Assembly (NCBI RefSeq): GCF_005938655.1
Contig: NZ_VCQT01000036.1
Coordinates: 1-64,000 of the forward strand
DNA: 64,000 bases
Direction: 5' to 3'
DNA from: Alloalcanivorax gelatiniphagus
Lineage (GTDB): Bacteria; Pseudomonadota; Gammaproteobacteria; Pseudomonadales; Alcanivoracaceae
Shown here: positions 31,884 through 39,366 of the stretch, one piece after another
Layout: every line of letters begins with the position of its first letter
Position numbering within the stretch: the first letter of the stretch is position 1
Translations under genes and position numbers: made by a program
Notes under the pieces: generated by a model
The model's input: only the letters and a program-made list of their open reading frames with translations
Databases searched by the model: none
Told to the model about the DNA's origin: nothing

Positions 31884-32546
31884 TCACGCCGAGGAACGAC
31901 CAGCCCCTTCCCTTCGTTTGTTCACCAGCCAGGCCACAATCAAAGCATTGAAGTAAGCAAAAAGCAGAAGCCCTATCTTGTTCAGAACCATGGTCATCAC
32001 CTGCCCCTCCCGCGTCACAACTGACGCGATGGTAATTTTCGCGTTCATGACATTTAGCAGCGCCCACCAGAGAGCATCGCCAGCGGTATCCAACTCAGGA
32101 TTCAGGCCCCGCTCGAAATAGAGAATCAAACTCGCGCAGATGCTATATGAAAGGAAAGTAAGCAACACGACTATCAGCGTCAGACTCTGTATCCGATCTT
32201 CCCGAAACGCCGTGTAAATTTGACGAAGGGATCGCAATGATCGGAAAAAGCGGACAATCCGAATAACGCGGGAAAGTCGCCCCCATCGGAGTGTGTCCAA
32301 CGCGGGAATGGAAGACACGAAGTCGATCCAGCCCCACTTCAGGTAAGCCCGCTTGCTCGGTGCCGTGATCAGATTGAAGAAAAAATCCAGGAGGAAAAAC
32401 AGACAGACCACCAGGTCCATGTACCTGAGTACATCGGCGATAGCGTCATCCTTGACCAGGAAAGCTTCCAGAATCAGCGCCGCCAGCACGTAAATACTCA
32501 GTGCCAGCATGAACGCCTGATAAACCGCATTCCCCCGTTCCTGCAT
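31884..32546 (-). CDS. Voltage-sensor ion-channel-like membrane protein with atypical pore
   Basis: The 220-residue protein has hydrophobic segments consistent with S1-S6. A classic S4 is present with a basic residue at every third position (RLSRVIRIVRFFRSLRSLRQ, residues about 89-108). Where K+ channels show a pore helix followed by TVGYGD, this protein has DALWWALLNVMNAKITIAS, so the selectivity filter is not recognisable. Base composition of this gene and the next is lower in GC than the neighbours, suggesting acquisition. It may be an unusual channel or a sensor without conduction. The start could be a few codons later. Confidence 0.75.
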   Translation of the reverse strand: MQERGNAVYQAFMLALSIYVLAALILEAFLVKDDAIADVLRYMDLVVCLFFLLDFFFNLITAPSKRAYLKWGWIDFVSSIPALDTLRWGRLSRVIRIVRFFRSLRSLRQIYTAFREDRIQSLTLIVVLLTFLSYSICASLILYFERGLNPELDTAGDALWWALLNVMNAKITIASVVTREGQVMTMVLNKIGLLLFAYFNALIVAWLVNKRREGAGRSSA

Positions 32547-32612
32547 GGTCAGCGATACCTTTGCAGCGAACGTCAGGACAATCGAGCAATGAAAGTCACC
32601 GTCGTTGTCCGC

Positions 32613-33098
32613 TCACGGCTCTGATGAACCAGCGGGATCAGTGTCTCTCTGGATGGTACAACGAAGCCCACGCCAGGGATGATCTGTGCATTCAGGTCGA
32701 TAGATTCTCGTATCCACCCGCTCCCCGGTTGCCGTGTCCGCGATACCGGCCGTCCAGTACGGCCCTTGTTGCCTGTCCGAGACCACCAGTTCATAGCGAT
32801 GCCCTCGCTCCGCGACAAAAACAACGACCTTGGGATCGGTATAAAAGCCAGCGTGGGAGTTCCCATGCACAGTAACGTGACGCTCACCGGGGAGAAGGCG
32901 GTACGCTTTGAAGGACCCCATGCCCCGACTCACGCCATCGATATCGGATACATAGACGTAGGGCGACCACGAGGAAACAGTGGTTACCAGAATGGCCACA
33001 TCGTCGTCGGCCACCTCCTTCGCGCCCTGCATGGAATAGGTCATTGCACAGCCGGACAAACCGATGACCATAACCAGAAAAAAGATTGCTCTAAACAC
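32613..33098 (-). CDS. Hypothetical lipoprotein
   Basis: The 161-residue protein starts MFRAIFFLVMVIGLSGCAM, a lipoprotein signal with lipobox LSGC (Cys17). The mature part has beta-rich segments (YRLLPGERHVTVHGNSHAGF) resembling DUF2846-type envelope lipoproteins, but I am not certain of the family. It is on the same strand as the channel-like gene, with 66 bases between them, and shares its lower GC content. Confidence 0.65.
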   Translation of the reverse strand: MFRAIFFLVMVIGLSGCAMTYSMQGAKEVADDDVAILVTTVSSWSPYVYVSDIDGVSRGMGSFKAYRLLPGERHVTVHGNSHAGFYTDPKVVVFVAERGHRYELVVSDRQQGPYWTAGIADTATGERVDTRIYRPECTDHPWRGLRCTIQRDTDPAGSSEP

Positions 33099-33122
33099 TT
33101 AATCCCCCTCAGTCCCTGGTTA

Positions 33123-33139
33123 GTTATTCTTTGAATAAC
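33123..33139. promoter_or_regulatory. Perfect 7-bp palindrome upstream of the lipoprotein gene
   Basis: GTTATTC, TTT, GAATAAC, with further flanking complementarity (TTAG / CTAA), lies 24 bases before the lipoprotein start. It is a possible operator; the binding factor is unknown. Confidence 0.4.
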
Positions 33140-33210
33140 CCTAACTATCGCCGCTCCGTCCGTGAACAGCAATCACAGCAAATGCCATACCGGGACAGGA
33201 GTGGCTCCAG

Positions 33211-33238
33211 GCCCGGCGGAAGGGGGTTTCCGCCGGGC
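33211..33238 (-). terminator. Strong hairpin downstream of the TPM/LemA unit
   Basis: A perfect 11-bp stem GCCCGGCGGAA / TTCCGCCGGGC with a 6-base loop begins about 10 bases after the stop of the minus-strand gene at 33249. There is no clear T run, so it may be a stability hairpin or a weak terminator. Confidence 0.6.
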
Positions 33239-33248
33239 TGGCCTTGGC

Positions 33249-33860
33249 TCAGAGCAGGACCAGATGGTTGGGCAGTTCGTTCTTCTGTTCGGTGGCGGGG
33301 ATCTTGAGGATCAGTTCATCGCCGCAGGAGGCGATGCACTCCAGGAAGCCGTTCAGCACCTCACCCTGTTTCACATGGCCCGTGAAGGTGTCGACGATGG
33401 ATTTCCAGCGTTCGTCCGGGACCTTGGCGGCGATGCCCCGGTCGGCCAGGATCTCCACGTAGTGCTCAGCTTCGCTGACAAAGATCAGCAGGCCGGTGCC
33501 ACCACTGGTGTGGTGCAGCCCCTGGTCGAGAAAGGTGCGGCGGGCCAGGTTGGCGGCGCGCCATTGCTTCACCCGGCGCGGCACCAGAGCCATCATCAGC
33601 GGCGGCCAGCGAAACAGCAGGGCCAGCAGCACCAGCACGGTCCATTGCGCCAGCAGGGTTTCCAGGGCGCTCAGCCAGATCGGCAGAAACGCCAGCACCA
33701 ACGGCACCAGCAGCGACAACAGCGCCGCCCACAGCAGTGGGATATAGCGGTAGTCGTCGGCCTGGCGAGCCAGCACCGTGACCAGTTCCGCGTCGGTGTC
33801 TCTTTCGATGGCGGCAATCGCCCGGGCCACCCGTTTCTGGTTCTCGTCGTTCAATAACAT
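33249..33860 (-). CDS. TPM-domain membrane protein
   Basis: The 203-residue protein has an N-terminal half with charged residues (KRVARAIAAIERDTDAELV), then two hydrophobic segments (about 42-85). A C-terminal TPM-like domain follows (GTGLLIFVSEAEHYVEILADRGIAAKV). It is the third gene of a unit LemA, glycine-tailed TPM protein, TPM protein; this trio recurs in many proteobacteria without a firmly assigned function, possibly in envelope maintenance. It starts directly after the stop of the preceding gene. Confidence 0.85.
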   Translation of the reverse strand: MLLNDENQKRVARAIAAIERDTDAELVTVLARQADDYRYIPLLWAALLSLLVPLVLAFLPIWLSALETLLAQWTVLVLLALLFRWPPLMMALVPRRVKQWRAANLARRTFLDQGLHHTSGGTGLLIFVSEAEHYVEILADRGIAAKVPDERWKSIVDTFTGHVKQGEVLNGFLECIASCGDELILKIPATEQKNELPNHLVLL

Positions 33861-34601
33861 CTACCAGCCTCCCGAGGCGCCACCGCCCCCGAATCCACCG
33901 CCGCCGCCGCCGAAGCCGCCGCCGCCAAAACCGCCACCACCGCCGCCGCCGAAGCCACCGCCCATGGGGACGAAGGCGCCGCCACCACGGCCCCCCCGAC
34001 CACCGCCGCCGCCAAGGGCGCCGAGTGCGAGGAAAATGGTGATGAATACCAGCACCAGCAAATAGACCAGCACGCTGCCGAGCTGCCCATTGCCTTTTTT
34101 GACCGGTTCCGCCTTGTACTCACCGGCGATGGCCGCGCGGATGGCGTCCACCCCGGCATTGATGCCGGCGGCGAAATCACCGGTGCGGAAGGCGGGGCGG
34201 ATTTCCCGCTGAATGATCACCGAGGAGAGCGCGTCGGTAAGCGCCCCCTCCAGGCCATACCCCACCTCGATGCGGATCTTGCGCTCGTTGGGGGCGATGA
34301 TCAGCAGCACGCCGTTGTCCTTGCCTTCCTGGCCGATGCCCCACTCGCGGCCGAGCTGGTAGCCGTATTCCTCGATGGCATAGCCCTGCAGGTCCGGCAC
34401 TGTCACCACCACCACCTGGTTGGAGGTGGCCTGTTCCTCGGCGGCCAGCTTTTCGGTGAGCGCCTGTCGCTGGGCCGGGGTCAGCAGGTTGGCGTTGTCC
34501 ACCACCCGGCCGGTGAGGGCGGGAAAGTCCGGTGCCGCCCAGGCCGCCGCCGTGAGCAGCAGCCCGAGCAGCAGGGCCAGTCCGTTTCGAGTCAGTGTCA
34601 T
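33861..34601 (-). CDS. TPM-domain protein with glycine-rich tail (YgcG family)
   Basis: The 246-residue protein has a signal peptide (LALLLGLLLTAAAWA), a periplasmic TPM domain (residues about 25-165: FPALTGRVVDNANLLTPAQR...WGIGQEGKDNGVLLIIAPNERKIRIEVGYGLEG), a membrane helix (about 175-193) and a C-terminal tail made almost only of Gly with Phe and Arg. Such tails are typical for the family. It is followed without a gap by the second TPM protein and preceded by LemA. Confidence 0.9.
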   Translation of the reverse strand: MTLTRNGLALLLGLLLTAAAWAAPDFPALTGRVVDNANLLTPAQRQALTEKLAAEEQATSNQVVVVTVPDLQGYAIEEYGYQLGREWGIGQEGKDNGVLLIIAPNERKIRIEVGYGLEGALTDALSSVIIQREIRPAFRTGDFAAGINAGVDAIRAAIAGEYKAEPVKKGNGQLGSVLVYLLVLVFITIFLALGALGGGGGRGGRGGGAFVPMGGGFGGGGGGGFGGGGFGGGGGGFGGGGASGGW

Positions 34602-34620
34602 GATTTACTCACGATCCGGT

Positions 34621-35211
34621 TCACTCAAAGTTGACGGAGGGGGCCTGCTCGGCGTTCTCCGTGGTGGCTTCAAAGTTCTCGCGGGGCTCCAGCTCACTGT
34701 AGAGCAGGCTGTGCCAGATGCGGCCCGGGAAGGTGCGAATCTCGGTGTTGTACTGCCGCACCGCCTCGATGTAGTCCCGGCGGGCCACGGCGATGCGGTT
34801 CTCGGTGCCTTCCAGCTGGGATTGCAGGGCCAGGAAGTTCTGATTGGATTTCAGCTCCGGGTAGCGCTCCACCACCACCATCAGCCGCTGCAGGGCGGAG
34901 CCGAGCTGGCTCTGCGCCTGCTCGAACTGCTTGAACTTCTCCGGGTTGTTGAGGATGTCCTCACCGGCCTGGATGGAGCCCACCTTGGCGCGCGCCTCGG
35001 TGACCGCCACCAGCACGTCACGCTCCTGGGCGGCGAAGCCTTTCACCGTGTTGACCAGGTTGGGCACCAGGTCGGCACGGCGCTGATACTGGTTTTCCAC
35101 CTGGGACCAGGCCGCTTTGACCTGCTCGTCGTAGGTGGGGATGTTGTTGATGCCACAGCCGGCCAGGGTCATGGCCAGCCAGGCCAGCACGAACGCACGC
35201 CAAAGGTTCAT
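34621..35211 (-). CDS. lemA: LemA-family lipoprotein
   Basis: The 196-residue protein starts MNLWRAFVLAWLAMTLAGCG with lipobox LAGC (Cys19), followed by the long helical LemA core (YDEQVKAAWSQVENQYQRRADLVPNLVNTVKG). LemA proteins are membrane-associated helical bundles often encoded beside TPM proteins, as here. I chose the ATG at 35211, which overlaps the stop of the GIY-YIG gene by 3 bases; the frame remains open upstream but only as a shadow of that gene. Confidence 0.93.
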   Translation of the reverse strand: MNLWRAFVLAWLAMTLAGCGINNIPTYDEQVKAAWSQVENQYQRRADLVPNLVNTVKGFAAQERDVLVAVTEARAKVGSIQAGEDILNNPEKFKQFEQAQSQLGSALQRLMVVVERYPELKSNQNFLALQSQLEGTENRIAVARRDYIEAVRQYNTEIRTFPGRIWHSLLYSELEPRENFEATTENAEQAPSVNFE

Positions 35212-35531
35212 AAGGGTGTCCTGAGTTGAGAAGTGTCGGCAGTCAAGCAAGTCCCGGCGCCGTTGGCAACCGTGACCGCGCGGATCAGGCGCTCCTTGCG
35301 CGCCCGGGTGAGCCCCTTGAGCCGCGCTTCCAGGCGGCCGGCGCGGGCGCGGTCGGGCACCTCCACGCACAGCACCAGGGTCACCGGTCGCCGCACCCGG
35401 GTATAGCGGGCGCCCCGGGGTCCGCCATTGTGCTCCTTCCAGCGCCGCAGCACATCGGTGGTGACGCCGGTGTACAGCGAGCCGTCGGCGCAGCGCAGCA
35501 TGTAAACCCACCAGCCCGTGTCCTGTTTCAC
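35208..35531 (-). CDS. GIY-YIG nuclease-superfamily protein (YhbQ-like)
   Basis: The 107-residue protein contains VYMLRCADGSLYTGVT (GIY-YIG core at residues about 8-25) and the downstream Arg/Glu residues (DVLRRWKEHN, EVPDRARAGRLEARLK). Single-domain members such as E. coli YhbQ and bacterial SLX1-like proteins act on branched or damaged DNA. I chose the GTG at 35531 with AAGGAG ten bases upstream. It overlaps lemA by a TGA/ATG junction. Confidence 0.88.
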   Translation of the reverse strand: MKQDTGWWVYMLRCADGSLYTGVTTDVLRRWKEHNGGPRGARYTRVRRPVTLVLCVEVPDRARAGRLEARLKGLTRARKERLIRAVTVANGAGTCLTADTSQLRTPL

Positions 35532-35609
35532 GGTTTTACATCTCCTTGCGATCAAGTTGCTATGATCGGGTGGCAACCTATAACGATATCCTGAAACAGG
35601 GAGTTTCGC

Positions 35610-36023
35610 ATGATCACCTATTTGTATTGGTTTGTTTTGGCGGCCGCCATCTTTCTGGTGTTGTTCGGGGTTGGCGTGCGCATGGGGAAGTGGAAACCGG
35701 CGCTGATCATCGCCGTGATCATCTGGCTGGCGGGCACCCTGCTCTACTATTTCTGGCTGGAACAGATTTTCGTCAAACGCCTGGGCGGCACCATGAACCT
35801 GGAAGTGCCCCAGGGCCAGCAGCACATTGCCGCCACCTGGAAGGGCGACAATCTGTGGATCGAGAACTACGACCCGGAAACCAACCGCTGCGTGTTCCGT
35901 GAGTACTCCCGGGGCAATCTGCTGGAAGGCCAGGTGGTGATCAAGAACTGTAACCCCCTGCGCGCCGGTAACGGCGGCGGCACCGGCATGGCCATTCCGG
36001 ACGGCCCGCGCACTCCGCTGTGA
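35610..36023 (+). CDS. Hypothetical two-helix membrane protein
   Basis: The 137-residue protein has two membrane helices (about 4-24 and 29-48) and a soluble C-terminal domain (GTMNLEVPQGQQHIAATWKG...CVFREYSRGNLLEGQVVIKN) that looks periplasmic and beta-rich. I do not recognise the family. A GGGAG-type RBS precedes the ATG. It is divergent from the GIY-YIG gene and followed by the peroxidase gene on the same strand. Confidence 0.7.
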   Translation: MITYLYWFVLAAAIFLVLFGVGVRMGKWKPALIIAVIIWLAGTLLYYFWLEQIFVKRLGGTMNLEVPQGQQHIAATWKGDNLWIENYDPETNRCVFREYSRGNLLEGQVVIKNCNPLRAGNGGGTGMAIPDGPRTPL

Positions 36024-36140
36024 CACGCCCCCCGCCGTGAAAAGACCCGCCGGCCACGGAGCCGGCCTTGAACACCTTGGCGCCGCCTTGACCGGCGGCG
36101 CCGCATAGTAGCGGTTGGCAGCTTCCCCGAGGAAAATCCG

Positions 36141-36701
36141 ATGATCCATTTACGATGGTGCTTCGCGCTGGTTCTTCTGCTCAGCGTGTTCAGCCTGGCC
36201 CTGGGCACCAAGGCCCGCGCCGACGAGTGCGCCGCCCGTTTCGATATGCAGGTGCGCAAGCTGCACAGCAAGCAGGACCTGGACCTGTGCGCGGCCACCG
36301 CCGGCAAGGTGGTGCTGGTGGTCAACACCGCCAGCCAGTGCGGCTTCACGCCCCAGTTCGAGGGGCTGGAAGCGCTCTACAACAAATACCGGGATCAGGG
36401 CCTGGTGGTGCTGGGCTTCCCCTCCGACGACTTCCGCCAGGAACTGGACGATGAGGGCGCCACCGCCAAGGTCTGCTATATCAACTACGGTGTCACCTTC
36501 CCGATGATGGCCACCTCGCCGGTGCGCGGCGACGACGCCAACCCCCTGTTCCAAACCCTGAATAAGGACGCCGGGGAACCGCGCTGGAACTTCAACAAGT
36601 ACCTGGTGGGCCGGGACGGCACCGTGATCAAGCATTACCCCTCTTCGGCCAAACCGCTGGGCGGCGAACTGGAAGAGGCGGTGGGCGCGGCACTGAACTA
36701 G
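36141..36701 (+). CDS. Periplasmic glutathione-peroxidase-family protein
   Basis: The 186-residue protein has a signal peptide (ALVLLLSVFSLALGTKARA) and a GPx fold. The peroxidatic Cys67 lies in NTASQCGFTPQFEG and a second conserved Cys112 in KVCYINYGVTFPM, the resolving position in thioredoxin-dependent members. The catalytic Trp/Asn lie in RWNFNKYLV. It is Cys- rather than selenocysteine-based. It probably reduces lipid or other hydroperoxides in the periplasm. Confidence 0.92.
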   Translation: MIHLRWCFALVLLLSVFSLALGTKARADECAARFDMQVRKLHSKQDLDLCAATAGKVVLVVNTASQCGFTPQFEGLEALYNKYRDQGLVVLGFPSDDFRQELDDEGATAKVCYINYGVTFPMMATSPVRGDDANPLFQTLNKDAGEPRWNFNKYLVGRDGTVIKHYPSSAKPLGGELEEAVGAALN

Positions 36702-36758
36702 CCCGCCGGGCGCGGCCTTGCTATGGTTGAAGGCTCGCCCACCGCCCCAAAAGATCCG

Positions 36759-37082
36759 ATGAAAGTGCGCAACAGTAAGGAACAGCAACGCCAGCGCCTG
36801 CGTGAGGACATGGAGCGGTTTCTCTCGGGCGGCGGCCGCATCAAGAAAGTCCCCAGCGGCACCAGCGGCAATGCTCCGGACCAGCCCGGGGATCGCCGCT
36901 CCTTTCCCTTTACCCAGGGCCCGCCGGCCACCCGCACCGACCTGTCCAAGGTGGCGGCCACCATCGACGCACGCAAGAAGGCGCGCCGCGCCCGGCGCCC
37001 GGCGGCCAAGCGGGGCGGCCCGCGCCGCAAGCTGGTGTACGATGATTTCGGCGAACCGATCCGCTGGGTCTGGGAAGACTGA
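36759..37082 (+). CDS. Small basic protein with a SutA-like motif
   Basis: This is a 107-residue, strongly basic protein. The segment LREDMERFLSGGGRIKKVP resembles the helix-plus-GG motif in the conserved region of SutA-type RNA-polymerase-associated proteins, but the match is by eye and short. The C-terminal half is Arg/Lys-rich and ends YDDFGEPIRWVWED. I prefer the start MKVRNSKEQQ at 36759; an in-frame ATG at 36723 would add 12 residues, and neither has a clear RBS. The function is unknown; nucleic-acid binding is plausible from charge. Confidence 0.6.
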   Translation: MKVRNSKEQQRQRLREDMERFLSGGGRIKKVPSGTSGNAPDQPGDRRSFPFTQGPPATRTDLSKVAATIDARKKARRARRPAAKRGGPRRKLVYDDFGEPIRWVWED

Positions 37083-37142
37083 ATCCCCCGTTGGTTTTAT
37101 CACCTTGCCCGTATTATTTACCTTGCCCCTAGGAGCTCCACC

Positions 37143-37916
37143 ATGAAACGCCTGACCGCCTTCCTTTGTCTTTTGCTGTGCGCCGGCGGCGCCACCGCCA
37201 AGGTGATCGAGCAGGACATCAAGCTGCCCGGCGGCGCCGGCGACGGTGTTCTGTTCATGGACGACGACCTGGACCGCACCACCGCCGGCGTCATTGTGGT
37301 GCATGAGTGGTGGGGTCTGAACGACTACGCCCGCAACCGCGCCCGGCTGCTGGCCAGCGAGGGCTATGTGGCCCTGGCCGTGAACCTCTACGAGCAGGGC
37401 CAGGTGGCCAGCCATCCGAAGGACGCCAAGGCGTTCATGGAGCAGGCCCAGGCCCATCCGGAGCGCACCACCCGCCGCATCGACGCCGCCAGGAAACTGC
37501 TGCGCGAGCAGCAGTACGTGGACAATGACCGCATCTTCGCGGTGGGTTACTGCTTCGGCGGCGGCGTGGTGCTGGAACAGGCCCGCCAGGGCAGTGATCT
37601 GGCCGGCGTGGCCAGTTTCCACGGCCCCCTCGGCACCGAGCACCCGCTGCAGGCCGGAATCTTCAACGGCAAGGTGCTGGTGGCCACCGGCCAGGCCGAT
37701 CCCATGGTGCCCGCCGAACAGGTCTCCGCTCTGGTGGATGAAATGACCGCCGCCGGCGTGGCCTTTCAGCTGCTCAGTTTCCCCGGCGTCCAACACGGCT
37801 TCACCAACCCGCGGGCGGACCGGCTGGGCCGGCGTTTTGAATTGCCGCTGGCCTACGACCGCCATGCGGACGACATCAGCTGGGGCGCGCTGAAGGACTT
37901 TATCGACACCCCCTGA
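37143..37916 (+). CDS. Exported dienelactone hydrolase-family protein
   Basis: The 257-residue protein has a signal peptide (LTAFLCLLLCAGGATA) and an alpha/beta hydrolase fold with the dienelactone hydrolase catalytic set: Cys137 in GYCFGG, Asp in GQADPMV and His in GVQHGFTNP. The substrate is unknown; the family hydrolyses lactones and small esters. A clear AGGAG RBS precedes it. A second family member without a signal peptide is encoded at 54309-55040. Confidence 0.9.
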   Translation: MKRLTAFLCLLLCAGGATAKVIEQDIKLPGGAGDGVLFMDDDLDRTTAGVIVVHEWWGLNDYARNRARLLASEGYVALAVNLYEQGQVASHPKDAKAFMEQAQAHPERTTRRIDAARKLLREQQYVDNDRIFAVGYCFGGGVVLEQARQGSDLAGVASFHGPLGTEHPLQAGIFNGKVLVATGQADPMVPAEQVSALVDEMTAAGVAFQLLSFPGVQHGFTNPRADRLGRRFELPLAYDRHADDISWGALKDFIDTP

Positions 37917-38120
37917 CCCGACCCGCCGTGCCCCGCCCCGGGGCGCGGCGCACCACAACGGACCTCCCTCCGGCCCCATCGCGGCCCACTCCGCCCCCGC
38001 CTTACCCGGCTTCCTCCTTGCAAATCAGCGGCTTGCCCACCCTGGCACCGGACTTGCGTAGTTCCATCCAGGAATCGAATGGCACAGTCGCCATCACGAC
38101 TCGGACAATTTGGAAAAATG

Positions 38121-38212
38121 GATCGCTAGGGTTCCGGTGGGCTGCGCCCACGACTGGTCCGAGAGCGATCGACCTTCTAGCAAGGTTACACGGCGGGACA
38201 AAAGCCCGGGAG
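38121..38212 (+). promoter_or_regulatory. Guanidine-I (ykkC) riboswitch aptamer
   Basis: The class consensus elements are all present and in order: CTAGGGTTCCG (38126-38136), ACTGGTCCGAGAG (38153-38165), ACACGG, and CGGGACAAAAGCCCGGGAG (38192-38210). P1 is GATCGC (38121-38126) paired with GCGATC (38165-38170), and a second helix is ACCTT/AAGGT (38172-38186). It senses free guanidinium and switches on guanidine-handling genes, matching the operon that follows. There is no T-run downstream and the 3' GGGAGG is a Shine-Dalgarno sequence, suggesting translational control. Confidence 0.95.
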
Positions 38213-38218
38213 GACACC

Positions 38219-38254
38219 ATGACGACCGTGTCATTGGATTCCTCACCGTCATAG
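38219..38254 (+). CDS. Possible 11-codon leader peptide between riboswitch and operon
   Basis: This is an ATG-to-TAG ORF encoding MTTVSLDSSPS, with its Shine-Dalgarno GGGAGG (38208-38213) formed by the last bases of the riboswitch aptamer. The ORF ends 16 bases before the first structural gene. ATGACG at its start can pair with CGTCAT near its end. Whether it is translated is unknown. Confidence 0.4.
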   Translation: MTTVSLDSSPS

Positions 38255-38270
38255 CCTGAAGGAGGTCGAC

Positions 38271-39341
38271 ATGACCCGTATTCTGACTGCTTGCCTTTCC
38301 GCGGCCGCGCTGCTGGCGCTCTCCGCCCTCCCCAAACCGGCCCTGGCCGCCACCGAACGCGACGATTTCAAAGTCTGCTGGTCCATCTACGTGGGCTGGA
38401 TTCCCTGGGAGTACGGCAATGCCCAGGGCATCGTCGACAAATGGGCCGACAAGTACGGCATCAACATCGAAGTGGTGCAGATCAACGACTACATCGAGTC
38501 CATCAACCAATACACCGCCGGCCAATATGACGGCTGCACCATGACCAACATGGACGCCCTCACCATCCCCGCCGCCGGCGGCGTGGACACCACCGCCCTG
38601 ATCGTCGGCGACTTCTCCGATGGCAACGACGGCATCATCCTCAAGGACAAAACCAAGCTGGCCGACATCAAGGGCCAGAACGTCAACCTGGTGGAGCTGT
38701 CCGTTTCCCACTATCTGCTGGCCCGGGCCCTGGAAACCGTGGGCATGAGCGAGCGCGACGTGACCGTGGTGAACACCTCCGACGCCGACCTGGTGGCCGC
38801 CTACCAAACCAAGGACGTGACCTCGGTGGTCACCTGGAACCCCCTGCTCAGCGCCATCGCCGAACAACCCGGCGCCCATACCGTGTTCGACTCCTCGGAC
38901 ATCCCCGGTGAGGTCATCGACCTGATGGTGGTCAATACCGACACCCTGAAAGCCAACCCGAAACTGGGCAAGGCCCTGGCCGGCGCCTGGTACGAAATCA
39001 CCGCGCATATGGCCGACGACGGTGAAACCGGCAAGCAGGCCCGCGCCGCCATGGGTGAGATCGCCGGCACCGACCGGGCCGGCTTCGAGGCACAGTTGGA
39101 AGCCACCCGCATGTTCTATAAGCCCGCCGACGCGGTGAAATTCGTCAACAGCCCGGACGTGAAAACCACCATGCAACGGGTGGCGGAGTTCTCCTTCGAC
39201 CACGGTCTGCTGGGCGAAGGCGCCCCGGACGCCGGCTTCGTGGGCGTGCAAACCCCCTCCGGCGTGTTCGGCAGCGAGAGCAACGTGAAGCTGCGCTTCG
39301 ACCCGACCTACATGCAAATGGCCGCCGACGGCGAGCTTTGA
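38271..39341 (+). CDS. ABC transporter periplasmic binding protein (guanidine/urea-carboxylase-linked)
   Basis: The 356-residue protein has a signal peptide (AALLALSALPKPALA) and a NitT/TauT-type binding fold (CWSIYVGWIPWEYGNAQGIVDKWADKYG...YTAGQYDGCTMTNMDAL). It belongs to the group found next to urea/guanidine carboxylases. Coming right after a guanidine-I riboswitch, its ligand is most likely guanidinium. An excellent AAGGAGG lies before the ATG. Confidence 0.9.
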   Translation: MTRILTACLSAAALLALSALPKPALAATERDDFKVCWSIYVGWIPWEYGNAQGIVDKWADKYGINIEVVQINDYIESINQYTAGQYDGCTMTNMDALTIPAAGGVDTTALIVGDFSDGNDGIILKDKTKLADIKGQNVNLVELSVSHYLLARALETVGMSERDVTVVNTSDADLVAAYQTKDVTSVVTWNPLLSAIAEQPGAHTVFDSSDIPGEVIDLMVVNTDTLKANPKLGKALAGAWYEITAHMADDGETGKQARAAMGEIAGTDRAGFEAQLEATRMFYKPADAVKFVNSPDVKTTMQRVAEFSFDHGLLGEGAPDAGFVGVQTPSGVFGSESNVKLRFDPTYMQMAADGEL

Positions 39342-39366
39342 TTCACCTGGCCGGCCGGGAGCCGTC

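Noticed and set aside
33778-34065. Proline-rich plus-strand ORF
   Set aside because: It is the complement of the glycine-rich tail of the TPM protein.
35532-36149. N-terminal extension of the GIY-YIG frame
   Set aside because: The extension is antisense to the membrane protein and peroxidase genes; the GTG at 35531 has a good AAGGAG.
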